Shown: positions 17,542 through 27,112 of the stretch, in pieces | Position numbering within the stretch: the first letter of the stretch is position 1 | How the letters are laid out: each line of letters starts with the position of its first letter | NCBI GenBank assembly: GCA_964630665.1 | Contig: CAZVVN010000027.1 | Span: forward strand, 1 to 37,071 | Length of the DNA stretch: 37,071 nucleotides | Source of the DNA: UBA9619 sp964630665 | Lineage (GTDB): Bacteria; Pseudomonadota; Gammaproteobacteria; Arenicellales; UBA868 | Direction: 5' to 3' | Program-made: the position numbers and the translations under genes | Notes under the pieces: model-generated | Told to the model about the DNA's origin: nothing | Databases searched by the model: none | What the model saw: the letters and a program-made list of their open reading frames with translations, nothing else

Positions 17542-18582
17542 ATGTTCTTCAAACAATTCTTTGGCCTGTTCTCGAACGATCTGGCGATTGATCTGGGTAC
17601 AGCCAACACGCTCGTTTACGTTCGCGAACGAGGTGTCATTCTGAATGAGCCTTCTGTGGTGGCGATCCGCACCGGTTCAATGGCACCAGAGAAGACGATC
17701 CTGGCCGTGGGGCAGGAAGCCAAGCTTATGCTCGGTCGGACACCTGGGAACATCCAGGCGATAAGACCGTTGAAAGACGGTGTTATCGCAGACTTCACGA
17801 TCACAGAAGTGATGTTGAAGTTTTTTATTCGCAAAGTCCAGCAGAACCGTTTTTTTTCCAGTCCTCGGATCGTCATCTGTGTGCCGGGTGGGTCGAACCA
17901 GGTAGAGCGTCGCGCCATCCGGGAGTCCGCGATGACGGCCGGAGCTCGGGAGGTATACCTGATTGAGGAGCCGATGGCGATGGCGATTGGCGCGGCACTG
18001 CCGGTTGCTGAACCCACCGGTTCGCTGGTCGTCGATATTGGTGGTGGCACCACTGAAGTCGCAGTACTCTCGCTTGGCGGCATAGTTTATGCCACTTCGC
18101 TGCGCGTGGCCGGTGATACGTTCGACGATGCGATCATCAACTATGTTCGTCGGCGCCACGGTTTACTGATCGGTGAAGCGACCGCTGAACGGGTCAAGAA
18201 AGCCATCGGTACGGCCTGGATCGATTCTGACCAAAGAGAAATGGAGATCAAGGGCCGTGACGTCGCTGAGGGGATGTCCCGCAGCCTGATTATCGGTAGT
18301 GACGAAGTTTATGACTCGATCAGTGATTCTCTGACCCAGATCGTCAGGGTGATCCGTGAAACTCTCGAAAACACACCGCCCGAACTAACAGCTGATATAG
18401 GGGAACGGGGGATGGTGATCGCGGGCGGAGGTGCTTTGATCAGAGACATGGATCGTCGGCTGATGCAAGAAACAGGACTGCCGGTCGTCATCGCTGACGA
18501 TCCGTTGACCTGTGTCGCCCGGGGATGTGGCCGCGCTCTGGAGGACATGGCAGTGCTCGGGGATGTTTTTACCCGAGAATAG
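17542..18582 (+). CDS. mreB: rod shape-determining protein MreB
   Basis: Bacterial actin of 346 aa that guides lateral wall synthesis. The N terminus FFKQFFGLFSNDLAIDLGTA carries an amphipathic membrane-binding start and the first phosphate loop. Further blocks are NEPSVVAI, VCVPGG-type VICVPGGSNQVERRA, EEPMAMAIGAALPV, VVDIGGGTTEVAV and the C-terminal GERGMVIAGGGALIRDMDR. The ATG at 17542 gives the conserved start; a TTG at 17527 would add five residues. It begins the mre-mrd cluster and is divergent from gatC. Confidence 0.98.
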   Translation: MFFKQFFGLFSNDLAIDLGTANTLVYVRERGVILNEPSVVAIRTGSMAPEKTILAVGQEAKLMLGRTPGNIQAIRPLKDGVIADFTITEVMLKFFIRKVQQNRFFSSPRIVICVPGGSNQVERRAIRESAMTAGAREVYLIEEPMAMAIGAALPVAEPTGSLVVDIGGGTTEVAVLSLGGIVYATSLRVAGDTFDDAIINYVRRRHGLLIGEATAERVKKAIGTAWIDSDQREMEIKGRDVAEGMSRSLIIGSDEVYDSISDSLTQIVRVIRETLENTPPELTADIGERGMVIAGGGALIRDMDRRLMQETGLPVVIADDPLTCVARGCGRALEDMAVLGDVFTRE

Positions 18583-18667
18583 GCCCTGCGTCCTCAACCA
18601 GGGTCACGGTCTGGGCAGACACTTGCTGACCTGATTGACGAAACCAGATTAGTCGGACCCTTACCGA

Positions 18668-19540
18668 GTGAAACTTCTTAGCCACGACTCCCCGTACGGG
18701 CTGTTGTCTCTTTTGCTTGTGTCGGTCTTGTTGATGGTGTCCTATACCTACAGTGATGCAGTGCGGCGTGTGGCCGGCGTAATTTCTGTGATCAGCGCAC
18801 CGGTCCACCTTCTAGCTTCTTCTCCCATTGTGATTTATCGGTGGCTTGACGGGAGCTTCGAATCCACGGCAACCCTGGAGCAGGACCTGGTTGAACTCAA
18901 TCAGCGGCACCTTGTGCTGCAGACCAGGCTTCACCGATTCAAGGCGCTTGAGGCGGAAAACCAGCGCCTGCGAAAGTTGCTTGGTGCAGTTTCAGATGTT
19001 TCCCACCACATCCAGTTGGCGGAACTCCTAGAGGTCGACCTTGACCCCTACTCGAACACGGTCCTGATCAACCGCGGCACCGCCGACGGCGTAACATCCG
19101 GTCTGCCGGTCATAGATGAAGGCGGTGTCGTTGGTCAGGTGACCCGGCCCGGCTTGTTTCGCAGTGCTGTGACTCTGGTGACGGACCCAGGTCAAGGTGT
19201 GCCTGTGCAGGCAGTGCGGAGCAACCTGCGTACAATTACCTTTGGCGCCGGCAGGGACGGGCAGATGCGTGTGTTCTATGTTGATCGCAACGCGGACATT
19301 CGAATCGGTGATCTGTTGGTGACGTCCGGTCTGGGGGGTACATACCCAGCCGGTTACCCGGTGGCTAATGTCAGTCAGATACAGCGAAACGTCAACGAAC
19401 CCTTTATGACGGTCTGGGCGATTCCCGCAGCGCACCTCGATAAAGGGACAAAGGTGATGCTGATCTTTACTGACCAGTCTTCGGCAGAGAGAAATCCGGG
19501 TTCTGGGTCCGATTCGGCGGGAGATAGTGAGCGTGATTAG
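18668..19540 (+). CDS. mreC: rod shape-determining protein MreC
   Basis: Protein of 290 aa with one N-terminal membrane segment (about residues 10-27, LLSLLLVSVLLMVSYTY) and a periplasmic part. A coiled coil (LEQDLVELNQRHLVLQ and onward) is followed by the beta domain with VLINRGTADGV, GLPVIDEGGVVGQV and DLLVTSGLGGTYPAGYPV. It links cytoplasmic MreB to the periplasmic elongation machinery. Start is GTG. The last residues are Ser/Gly-rich. It overlaps mreD by 14 nt. Confidence 0.96.
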   Translation: MKLLSHDSPYGLLSLLLVSVLLMVSYTYSDAVRRVAGVISVISAPVHLLASSPIVIYRWLDGSFESTATLEQDLVELNQRHLVLQTRLHRFKALEAENQRLRKLLGAVSDVSHHIQLAELLEVDLDPYSNTVLINRGTADGVTSGLPVIDEGGVVGQVTRPGLFRSAVTLVTDPGQGVPVQAVRSNLRTITFGAGRDGQMRVFYVDRNADIRIGDLLVTSGLGGTYPAGYPVANVSQIQRNVNEPFMTVWAIPAAHLDKGTKVMLIFTDQSSAERNPGSGSDSAGDSERD

Positions 19541-20024
19541 CTCCGGTACGCAGCGTCGCTTATGGGTACTCCCTGCCACCTTTCTAGTTGCGTTCGTCAT
19601 GTTTGCGCTTCCAGTTGGGGCAGAATGGAAAAGTTACATGCCGGCCTGGGTAACGCTGGTCCTGATTTACTGGTGCCTTGCGGCACCGAAGAAAATCACC
19701 CTTGGCACCGGCTGGCTCATTGGCCTGGCACTGGATATTCTTGCTTTTGGGTTGCTCGGCCGTTACGCCCTGACCAAGACACTGATTACTTACCTCACCC
19801 GTCGGGTGGCTCTGAGAGTCCGGGTTTACCCGGTATGGCAGCAGAGCGTTTTTGTGCTCATGTTGCTGGCGCTGGAGAGCGTGATTCTGGTGGCAATTGA
19901 GTATCTGATCGAGGGGAATGTCCAGGGGCTGGACCAATGGCGGGCGCTGGCAGTCGGTGCTGCCTTGTGGCCATTCATCTTCTGGATTCTCCGGTACTGT
20001 CGACGTTGGAGCAGGTTGCCATGA
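19527..20024 (+). CDS. mreD: rod shape-determining protein MreD
   Basis: Very hydrophobic inner-membrane protein of 165 aa with about five membrane segments. The family features are an early PxW in SYMPAWVTLVLIYWCLA and the GWLIGLALDILAFGLLGRYAL block. It acts with MreC and RodA-PBP2 in cell elongation. The GTG start lies inside mreC and the stop overlaps the mrdA ATG (ATGA), so translation of mreC, mreD and mrdA is probably linked. Confidence 0.95.
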   Translation: MSVISSGTQRRLWVLPATFLVAFVMFALPVGAEWKSYMPAWVTLVLIYWCLAAPKKITLGTGWLIGLALDILAFGLLGRYALTKTLITYLTRRVALRVRVYPVWQQSVFVLMLLALESVILVAIEYLIEGNVQGLDQWRALAVGAALWPFIFWILRYCRRWSRLP

Positions 20025-21904
20025 TACGGCGTGATCCGATTGGGAACCGTAGCGAGGATGCCCGGATTATTCAGTTGCGCCTGCTGATCGCTGTCTCGAT
20101 AGTTGCCGTCTTAGTTGTGATTCTTTTGGGGCGATTTTTCATACTTCAAGTGGCTCACCACGATCGTTATCGGACACTGTCAATGGATAACCGTATCAAT
20201 CTGCGTCCCTTGCCACCCGTGAGGGGAATGATTCTGGACCGAAACGGTACGGTGCTGGCCGAAAACCATGCGGTGTACGAATTAACAGTTGTGCCCGAGA
20301 AAATCGGAGATCTGGACAGAACACTGCGAGAAATAGGTGAACTCGTCGATCTGAGTCAAAGGGATGTTGCAAGATTTCGAAAAAGGCTAAAACAACGACC
20401 TGGTTTCGAGCCGCGCATTCTCAAATCGAGGCTGTCAGACGAGGAGGCAGCACGTTTTGCAGTCCATCAGTACCGCTTTCCCGGGGTGGCGCTGAGCGCC
20501 AGCCTGCGCCGTGTTTATCCTCATGGGCCACTCACCGCTCACGTGGTCGGCTACGTGGGACGGATAAGTGAGCAGGATACCCGGAAAATTGATCCCGTGG
20601 CCTATCGAGGTACTTTGCACATGGGTAAGATCGGCCTTGAGTTGTCTTACGAGAACGTATTACTAGGAGAAGCGGGTCTCGAGCAAGTTGAAACGGATGC
20701 CCATGGTCGCGTTGTCCGCACAATTAATCGTAACCCCTCCAAAGCCGGTTATAACCTTCACCTCACACTGGACAGTCAACTCCAAAAAGTTGCCGAAGAA
20801 GCCTTGGGGGAGCACCGTGGCTCGGTGGTTGTACTGGAACCCTCGACAGGCGATGTTCTGGCCTTTGTCAGTACGCCGAACTACGATCCCAATCTTTTTG
20901 CAAATCGAATTGACCCCGAATCCTACCGGCAGTTGCGGGATTCACCGGACAAGCCATTGATCAATCGGGCCTTTTACGGCCGTTATGCACCAGGCTCTAC
21001 GATCAAGCCCATCCTGGCGCTTGCCGCCCTCGACCAGAATCTCGACCCGCGAAAGAAAACCTATTGTCCGGGATGGTTTACCCTGCCTGACAGTGATCGG
21101 AGATTTCGTTGCTGGCGGCGAAAAGGGCACGGCTATGTAGACCTGCATGATGCAATTGAGCAGTCATGCGATGTGTATTTCTACCAACTCGCCCACACCC
21201 TGGGTATTAATCTGTTAGTCGATTATCTGGGGCGGTTCGGGGTAGGCCAGGCGACCGAGATTGATCTTTTGAGCGAACCGAGTGGGCTTCTACCGACGCC
21301 GCTCTGGAAAAAGCAGACCCGTCAACAGGCGTGGTATCCCGGGGAGACCATCATCACGGGTATTGGCCAGGGGTTTCTACTGGTCACACCGCTCCAGCTG
21401 GCTGTCGCGACAGCCACGCTGGCCAACCGCGGTCGCCCGGTGCGCCCGCGACTTCTGCGCGGCATGGAGAATCCGCGTACCGGTGTCATGACCCGTCCAG
21501 CTGAAAAACGCAGTAAGTCTATAAGAGTCGGAGATTCCGCCGATTTCGAACTGATAGTAGCGGATATGATGGCGGTTGTTCACGGCTCCCACGGTACCGC
21601 CAGGGCGAGTGGCCGGAACAGCCCTTATCGAATGGCCGGGAAGACGGGTACGGCCCAGGTCATCGGGATTCCTCCAGGTACTGAACACGATCCCGCGGAA
21701 GTGCCAGAAGAATTGCGTGACCATGCCCTGTTTATTGCTTTTGCCCCAGCGAAGAACCCGCAAATTGCACTGGCCATCATCGTAGAAAACGCCGGCAGTG
21801 GAAGCCGGACCGCAGCTCCCATCGCCAGGAAAATCATGGATTATTACTTCATTGAAAGGTTGCGAAGAGCAGCCCTTTCCGGAAGGTCACGTGTTTTCGG
21901 GTAG
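20021..21904 (+). CDS. mrdA: penicillin-binding protein 2 (peptidoglycan transpeptidase)
   Basis: Class B penicillin-binding protein of 627 aa that crosslinks lateral wall peptidoglycan with RodA. One N-terminal membrane segment (about residues 19-41) is followed by the dimerisation region with LPPVRGMILDRNG. The transpeptidase domain has the active serine in GSTIK (about Ser326), the second motif as SCDVYFYQ (SxD form, usual for PBP2), and KTGT (about Lys541) in MAGKTGTAQV. The ATG at 20021 overlaps the mreD stop. An open frame upstream to 19937 lies inside mreD and is not used. Confidence 0.97.
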   Translation: MIRRDPIGNRSEDARIIQLRLLIAVSIVAVLVVILLGRFFILQVAHHDRYRTLSMDNRINLRPLPPVRGMILDRNGTVLAENHAVYELTVVPEKIGDLDRTLREIGELVDLSQRDVARFRKRLKQRPGFEPRILKSRLSDEEAARFAVHQYRFPGVALSASLRRVYPHGPLTAHVVGYVGRISEQDTRKIDPVAYRGTLHMGKIGLELSYENVLLGEAGLEQVETDAHGRVVRTINRNPSKAGYNLHLTLDSQLQKVAEEALGEHRGSVVVLEPSTGDVLAFVSTPNYDPNLFANRIDPESYRQLRDSPDKPLINRAFYGRYAPGSTIKPILALAALDQNLDPRKKTYCPGWFTLPDSDRRFRCWRRKGHGYVDLHDAIEQSCDVYFYQLAHTLGINLLVDYLGRFGVGQATEIDLLSEPSGLLPTPLWKKQTRQQAWYPGETIITGIGQGFLLVTPLQLAVATATLANRGRPVRPRLLRGMENPRTGVMTRPAEKRSKSIRVGDSADFELIVADMMAVVHGSHGTARASGRNSPYRMAGKTGTAQVIGIPPGTEHDPAEVPEELRDHALFIAFAPAKNPQIALAIIVENAGSGSRTAAPIARKIMDYYFIERLRRAALSGRSRVFG

Positions 21905-22970
21905 GCGCGTTCATATCGACGGCCCGCTGGTTCTGGGGGTGTTGGCCCTGTCGGCTTTTGGCTTGATGGTGATCTACAGTGCAAGTGGCGAGAGCTGGCA
22001 GGTGATGTGGCGCCAGAGTATTCGACTGGTGCTTTCGGTTGGGGTGATGATAGCGGTGGCACAGATTCCTCCGGATCTTCTCAGACGGCTGTCCCCTCAC
22101 TTCTTTCTGGCCGGTATGTTGATCCTGATACTTGTGCTGGTTGCCGGTTACGTCGGCAAGGGTGCTCAACGATGGCTGGATCTGGGTGTGGTCCGGTTTC
22201 AGCCGTCGGAGTTGATGAAACTGGGTGTTCCAATGGTGGTGGCCTGGTTGTTGACACGCAGGTCGTTACCGCCCCGTTTCCTTGATATTCTTCTAGCTAT
22301 TGTGGTGATTGTCCTGCCGGCGATTCTGGTAGTGGTTCAGCCAGATCTTGGAACTGCGATCATGTTGATGATCTCCGGGTTGCTGGTATTGTTTCTCAGT
22401 GGTGCCCGCTGGCAGCACCTGCTGATGCTGACGGCAGTGGCGCTGGCCGCAGCGCCATATCTGTGGAGTCGACTGCACGAATACCAACAAGAAAGAATTC
22501 TGACCATGTTTAATCCCTGGTCAGACCCACTCGGCAGCGGTTATCACTCTATCCAGTCGATGATCGCGATTGGCTCCGCCGGACTCGCGGGCAAGGGTTG
22601 GCTTTCAGGGAGTCAGTCGCACCTTGAGTTTATCCCTGAACGAAGTACCGACTTCGTATTTACCGTATTCGCCGAGGAGTTCGGCTTGATCGGTGTGATC
22701 GCTTTGGTCACCTTGTACGTTTTCCTTGTCGGAAGATGCCTGGTTATGGCTTACCATGTGAGAGAGGCTTTTTCACGCTTGCTGATCGGCGGTCTGGCAA
22801 TGACTTTCTTTTTCTATTTTTTCGTCAACACGGGCATGGTTTCCGGCCTGTTACCGGTCGTTGGCGTGCCGCTGCCGCTGGTGAGTTATGGAGGAACATC
22901 CATGGTCACGCTGATGGCAGCATTTGGAATAATGATGGGTGCTTACACCAGGCGGCACCTGATGTTTTGA
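21891..22970 (+). CDS. rodA: rod shape-determining protein RodA (SEDS glycosyltransferase)
   Basis: Membrane glycosyltransferase of 359 aa that polymerises lipid II together with PBP2. It has about ten membrane segments. SEDS signatures include GAQRWLDLG, FQPSELMKLG, QPDLGTA, RILTMFNPWSDPLGSGYH and the C-terminal PLVSYGGTSMV. The GTG start at 21891 has GGAAGG 4 nt upstream and overlaps the end of mrdA by 14 nt. An earlier open start at 21798 would lie within mrdA and is not favoured. Confidence 0.96.
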   Translation: MFSGRRVHIDGPLVLGVLALSAFGLMVIYSASGESWQVMWRQSIRLVLSVGVMIAVAQIPPDLLRRLSPHFFLAGMLILILVLVAGYVGKGAQRWLDLGVVRFQPSELMKLGVPMVVAWLLTRRSLPPRFLDILLAIVVIVLPAILVVVQPDLGTAIMLMISGLLVLFLSGARWQHLLMLTAVALAAAPYLWSRLHEYQQERILTMFNPWSDPLGSGYHSIQSMIAIGSAGLAGKGWLSGSQSHLEFIPERSTDFVFTVFAEEFGLIGVIALVTLYVFLVGRCLVMAYHVREAFSRLLIGGLAMTFFFYFFVNTGMVSGLLPVVGVPLPLVSYGGTSMVTLMAAFGIMMGAYTRRHLMF

Positions 22971-22990
22971 ATATGGAGTGGAGCTTTACG

Positions 22991-24001
22991 ATGTCCCTTT
23001 ACATAGCCTTTCTCAGGATCTGGCGGCTCGCCGTGATCCCGATCATGATCGTGTTTTCTTTGGGCAGTACCGCGCAGGCCGTATCGCTGGAAAAGTACCC
23101 GGCGCTGGTGAAACTGGCCGATCGACTTTCCTCTGAACATGGGTTTGATCGTGGACAGATGCTCAACTGGTTCAGAGAAGCTCAGATCAAACCGAAGATT
23201 ATCGACGCTATGAACCGTCCCGCCGAGAAACTCTCCTGGAATCGCTACCGCGGCCTGTTTGTCAATGAGGCATCGGTACGTAATGGGATCAGATTCATCA
23301 AGGCCCATCGATCGGTCCTGAACCGTGCGCAGGCTGAGTTCGGCGTTCCAAAAGAAATCATTTGCGCCATCATCGGTATCGAGACCCGCTATGGAACTGT
23401 CACGGGCAGCCTGCGGGTGCTGGACAGCCTGACCACGCTGTCAATGGAGTATCCTCGCCGAAGCAAGTTCTTTCTTTCCGAGCTCGAGCACTTTATGGTC
23501 CTCGCAGACGAGCATGGCCTGGACCCGTTGGCTGTCAAGGGTTCCTATGCCGGCGCTATGGGTATTCCGCAGTTCATGCCGAGCAGTTACCGAAGCTACG
23601 CAATAGATTATGATGGCGATGGCCGCAGTGATCTGCTTGGCAGTGTCGAGGATGCGGTAGGCAGCGTTGCCAACTATCTCAAAGTTCATCACTGGCGGGT
23701 GGGTGATCCAGTAACGGTTACTGTTCCTCGTCACCAGGCAACCGGGCTTGAACAGTTTGTGACTCGCCGTCTTAAGGTCAATACAGCGCTTTCAACACTG
23801 GTGGCCGCGGGAGTTACTCCCTCGCCTGGGGTTGACTTGAACTGGGATGTCGGGGTTATGAGGTTCGACGATGATGGACGGTTAAGCTATCGCATCGGAT
23901 ATCACAATTTTTTCGTCATCACACGTTACAACCGAAGCCAGAATTACGCGATGTCCGTATTTGAACTTGCCGAAGAGATTAAAGCCGGGTCGGGGAACTG
24001 A
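22991..24001 (+). CDS. mltB: membrane-bound lytic murein transglycosylase B
   Basis: Enzyme of 336 aa that cleaves peptidoglycan glycan strands to 1,6-anhydro ends. After a signal peptide ending near AQA there is the SLT_2 domain with the catalytic Glu in IIGIETRYG, followed by LDSLTTLSMEYPRR, GSYAGAMGIPQFMPSSY and DYDGDGRSDL. No lipobox Cys is evident, so it may be soluble in the periplasm, unlike E. coli MltB. The ATG at 22991 has GGAGTGGAG upstream; an ATG at 22973 would add six residues. It sits in the rodA-rlpA interval as in many relatives. Confidence 0.95.
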   Translation: MSLYIAFLRIWRLAVIPIMIVFSLGSTAQAVSLEKYPALVKLADRLSSEHGFDRGQMLNWFREAQIKPKIIDAMNRPAEKLSWNRYRGLFVNEASVRNGIRFIKAHRSVLNRAQAEFGVPKEIICAIIGIETRYGTVTGSLRVLDSLTTLSMEYPRRSKFFLSELEHFMVLADEHGLDPLAVKGSYAGAMGIPQFMPSSYRSYAIDYDGDGRSDLLGSVEDAVGSVANYLKVHHWRVGDPVTVTVPRHQATGLEQFVTRRLKVNTALSTLVAAGVTPSPGVDLNWDVGVMRFDDDGRLSYRIGYHNFFVITRYNRSQNYAMSVFELAEEIKAGSGN

Positions 24002-24008
24002 CGGGTCG

Positions 24009-24830
24009 TTGAACGTAAGGACTATCCTGGCGGTATCCTTGGCACTGCTTCTATCTGCCTGTGGTTATTTCGAGGGGTCCAGGCGGGATGGTGCTTATTT
24101 TGAAGATGACGGGCCACCAGCAGATATAGGTCCGGATCCCTCCACGATTCAAGATGCCGTCCCTGTGATTGAACCACTCAGCAGGACCGGGAACCGGCCT
24201 TACACGGTTTATGGCGTCCGATATCATCCACTGAAGAGTGCCGATGGCTATCGTGAAAAGGGTATGGCGTCCTGGTATGGCCGGAAGTTTCATGGCAAGC
24301 GGACCTCCAGCGGCGAGGTCTATGATATGTACGCGATGACCGCCGCCCACAAGACACTTCCTTTGCCGACTTATGTCAAGGTCAGGAACCTCGAGAGCGG
24401 TGCCGAGATTGTGGTCCGAGTCAATGATCGCGGCCCGTTCCTGGGAGGGCGTTTGATAGATCTTTCCTACATGGCGGCCCGTAAGCTGGATGTTGTTGCC
24501 ACTGGAACCGGCCGGGTCGAAGTCATGACCGTTACCCCGCGTACAGCTTCTGTGCCGGTTCAGGAAATTGTCGTTTCGGGCGAGCAGGTCGATTCGGTTT
24601 TTCTCCAGGCTGGCAGTTTTCGCTTGCGGGGAAACGCCGAGGCCTTGCGCCACCAGTTGGCTGACAACGGTCTGGCTGGCATCACATTGACCAAGACCTG
24701 GGTTGGAGACACATTGTATTATCGAGTCAGAGTGGGCCCTCTGAGTCGAGGGAAAGCCGTCGATCAGGGGCTTGAGCGTATCAGGACGATCACGGGCGTT
24801 GAACCACGAATCGTTGAAGTCCGACATTGA
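24009..24830 (+). CDS. rlpA: septal ring lytic transglycosylase RlpA family lipoprotein
   Basis: Lipoprotein of 273 aa. The signal peptide ends in the lipobox LLLSAC. A double-psi beta-barrel domain (about residues 83-170) shows GMASWYGRKFHGKRTSSGE, AAHKTLPLPTYVKVRNL and VRVNDRGPF, the active-site region of RlpA that acts on denuded glycans. The C-terminal SPOR domain (about 193-270) has VFLQAGSFRLRGNAEALRHQL and YYRVRVGPL and would target septa. The TTG at 24009 puts the signal peptide at a normal length; an in-frame TTG at 23961 inside mltB is the alternative. It leads into dacA. Confidence 0.94.
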   Translation: MNVRTILAVSLALLLSACGYFEGSRRDGAYFEDDGPPADIGPDPSTIQDAVPVIEPLSRTGNRPYTVYGVRYHPLKSADGYREKGMASWYGRKFHGKRTSSGEVYDMYAMTAAHKTLPLPTYVKVRNLESGAEIVVRVNDRGPFLGGRLIDLSYMAARKLDVVATGTGRVEVMTVTPRTASVPVQEIVVSGEQVDSVFLQAGSFRLRGNAEALRHQLADNGLAGITLTKTWVGDTLYYRVRVGPLSRGKAVDQGLERIRTITGVEPRIVEVRH

Positions 24831-24838
24831 GGTACATT

Positions 24839-26011
24839 ATGGGTAACAAGCGGAGATGTCTTTCTTTTATCGTCCAGTTGGTTCTTCTTTTTGTTCCGAT
24901 TTCGGGATCTGCCTATGACTCGGACATCTCGGAAAGTGCTCGGTCTTCTATTCCACCACCAAGAACGAATACGACGTCCTGGCTTCTGACAGATGTCGGA
25001 ACCGGCATGATCATCGCGGCCGAGAATGCTGATAAGCGGGTAGAGCCTGCCAGCCTGACCAAGTTGATGACAGCATTCCTGGTCTTTAGAGAGATCGCCC
25101 GCGGTAATGTCAAGCTTGAAGAGGAAGTGATAGTCAGTGAAAAAGCCTGGCAGACCGGTGGTTCCCGGATGTTTATTGAACCGGGTGACCGAGTCAGCGT
25201 CGAACACCTGTTGTTGGGGCTCATCGTCCAGTCTGGTAACGATTCAGCGGTCGCTTTAGCTGAGCATTTGGCCGGCAGTGAGGCGGGTTTTGCTGATCTG
25301 ATGAATCAAACCAGTATCGAGATCGGCATGAAGAACACCCACTTTGTCAACAGCACCGGTCTGCCACATCCCGATCACTTCAGTACCGCGCGTGATTTAA
25401 ACCAGCTGACCCGGGCCATCATTCAGGAACAGCCGACCCATTATGCTTATTACATCATCCCGGCATTCACTTGGAACGGAATCACCCAGAAGAATCGCAA
25501 CCCCCTTTTGGCTCGGGATGAAAACGTAGATGGCGTTAAAACCGGTTATACAAAATCAGCCGGGTACTGCCTTATCGGTTCAGCTGAGCGAAGTGGAACC
25601 CGGCTGATAGCGACAGTGATTGGTGCCAGCAGTGAACGTGAACGTGCAAATCTGGTTTATGCATTGCTGAAATACGGTTTTGCAGCCTACGAGTCACATC
25701 ACCTTTATGGTGACGATACCGCTATCGTCACGGTAAGAATATTCAAGGGTAAGACAGACTCGGCACCCGCCGGCATCAGCCAGGGTATCGATCTGCTGCT
25801 TGCCAAAGGCCTCGGGGAAGAACTGGAGGCGAAGGTACGACTGGTCGAACCGCTGGTGGCGCCAATTGAAAAAGGGCGCGAAGTTGGAACACTGACACTG
25901 CAGCTTAAGGGTGAACCCTTACTCTCTCGACCGCTTGTGTCGCTGGAATCGGTACCGTCCGGATCCTGGTTCAGTGGACTGGCAGACTCGGTACGCCTGT
26001 GGCTTCGATAA
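24839..26011 (+). CDS. dacA: D-alanyl-D-alanine carboxypeptidase (PBP5/6 type)
   Basis: Enzyme of 390 aa that trims the terminal D-Ala of peptidoglycan stem peptides. After a signal peptide the catalytic motifs are SLTK (about Ser72), SGN (about Ser132, QSGNDSAVALAEH) and KTG (about Lys234, VDGVKTGYTKSAGY). The C-terminal PBP5-like domain is followed by an amphipathic helix (SWFSGLADSVRLWLR) that should anchor it to the inner membrane. The ATG at 24839 has GAGGT 5 nt upstream; a TTG at 24827 overlaps rlpA. Order rlpA-dacA-ybeD-lipB is the classical one. Confidence 0.97.
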   Translation: MGNKRRCLSFIVQLVLLFVPISGSAYDSDISESARSSIPPPRTNTTSWLLTDVGTGMIIAAENADKRVEPASLTKLMTAFLVFREIARGNVKLEEEVIVSEKAWQTGGSRMFIEPGDRVSVEHLLLGLIVQSGNDSAVALAEHLAGSEAGFADLMNQTSIEIGMKNTHFVNSTGLPHPDHFSTARDLNQLTRAIIQEQPTHYAYYIIPAFTWNGITQKNRNPLLARDENVDGVKTGYTKSAGYCLIGSAERSGTRLIATVIGASSERERANLVYALLKYGFAAYESHHLYGDDTAIVTVRIFKGKTDSAPAGISQGIDLLLAKGLGEELEAKVRLVEPLVAPIEKGREVGTLTLQLKGEPLLSRPLVSLESVPSGSWFSGLADSVRLWLR

Positions 26012-26020
26012 GTCGGTCGG

Positions 26021-26299
26021 ATGCCTGAGAAATCCGAAAAATCATTGGAACTGCTGGATTTCCCATGTAGATACGAGATCAAGGCCATGGGAAAGTGTGG
26101 GGCGGCGTTCGAGGCGCTTGTGTGTGAGGTGGTTAGCCGACACCTCAATGGCGCCGGGATTCTCGACGTGGCTACGCGTCAGAGCGCTCGGGGACGTTAT
26201 CTGTCTGTCAGTTGCACGATTGAAGCGGCGGATCGCGACCAGCTGGATTCGATCTATCTGGACCTGCACAGCGAAGCCGACGTTCTAGTCACCCTCTGA
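26021..26299 (+). CDS. ybeD: YbeD family protein (DUF493)
   Basis: Protein of 92 aa in the YbeD/UPF0250 family, small regulators of uncertain function with an ACT-like fold. Visible features are LLDFPCRYEIKAMG at the start, a central helix, and RQSARGRYLSVSCTIEA followed by LDSIYLDLHSEADVLVTL. It lies 9 nt after dacA and 19 nt before lipB, which is its usual place and the main support for the name. Confidence 0.92.
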   Translation: MPEKSEKSLELLDFPCRYEIKAMGKCGAAFEALVCEVVSRHLNGAGILDVATRQSARGRYLSVSCTIEAADRDQLDSIYLDLHSEADVLVTL

Positions 26300-26318
26300 C
26301 CTGTGTGGCGCACTGAAA

Positions 26319-26993
26319 ATGGCGATAGCTTCCGTCGACCGGCTCATTATCAGGAAACTGGGACTACAGGACTACCGTTCAACGTATGAGTCCATGCGAT
26401 CATTTACGGCGTTACGTAACGAGTCGACACCGGACGAAATCTGGTTTCTTCAACATCAGCCGGTCTACACCCGCGGCGTCAGTTGCCGTGACCAGCCCTG
26501 GGGTGATGGCAGCAACGTGCTCTTGGTTGACTCCGACCGGGGTGGACAGATCACCTACCATGGGCCCGGCCAGTTAATCGGTTACCTGATGCTGGATCTG
26601 CGGCGGTGCCGAATGGGGATCAGACAACTGGTTTCTCACATCGAATACGTGATCATGGAAGTCCTGTCCGAGTATGCCGTTGCAGGGTCTACTCATCCTG
26701 GGGCGCCCGGTGTGTACATCAACGGTGCCAAGATCGCCGCTCTGGGCCTTCGGATTCGAAATGGGTGCACCTACCATGGTATCAGCCTGAACGTTGACAT
26801 GGACCTTGCACCTTTTGACTTTATTGATCCCTGTGGTTACGAGTCACTTCCTGTGACCCAACTCAGAGATCTTGGCGTGAGCCCAGGTATTTCGGATCTG
26901 GAGACAGCGCTGGCCTTACAGTTTCAAAAGACTCTGGGCTATTCCAGCCTTTCCAGAATACCGTCTGAGCAATCCTCAGTGAGTCAATACTGA
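26319..26993 (+). CDS. lipB: octanoyltransferase LipB
   Basis: Enzyme of 224 aa that moves octanoate from ACP to lipoyl domains. Motifs are QHQPVYTRG, RGGQITYHGPGQL, the catalytic Lys in GAKIAALGLRIRNGCTYHG, and the catalytic Cys in DPCGY. The usual partner lipA does not follow; instead the convergent gene murU comes 119 nt later. The active-site block reads IDPCGY where many relatives have INPCGY. Confidence 0.96.
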   Translation: MAIASVDRLIIRKLGLQDYRSTYESMRSFTALRNESTPDEIWFLQHQPVYTRGVSCRDQPWGDGSNVLLVDSDRGGQITYHGPGQLIGYLMLDLRRCRMGIRQLVSHIEYVIMEVLSEYAVAGSTHPGAPGVYINGAKIAALGLRIRNGCTYHGISLNVDMDLAPFDFIDPCGYESLPVTQLRDLGVSPGISDLETALALQFQKTLGYSSLSRIPSEQSSVSQY

Positions 26994-27112
26994 TCTTCTC
27001 TGGGGCACGGGCTCGGCGGCCCGGCCCTCCTTGGGTCTGACGCAGGCCCTTGCTGCTTATCGTGCGTCCCGACTGTGGCGCCCCGCGACAGAATATCCCG
27101 TGAGGGAAACAT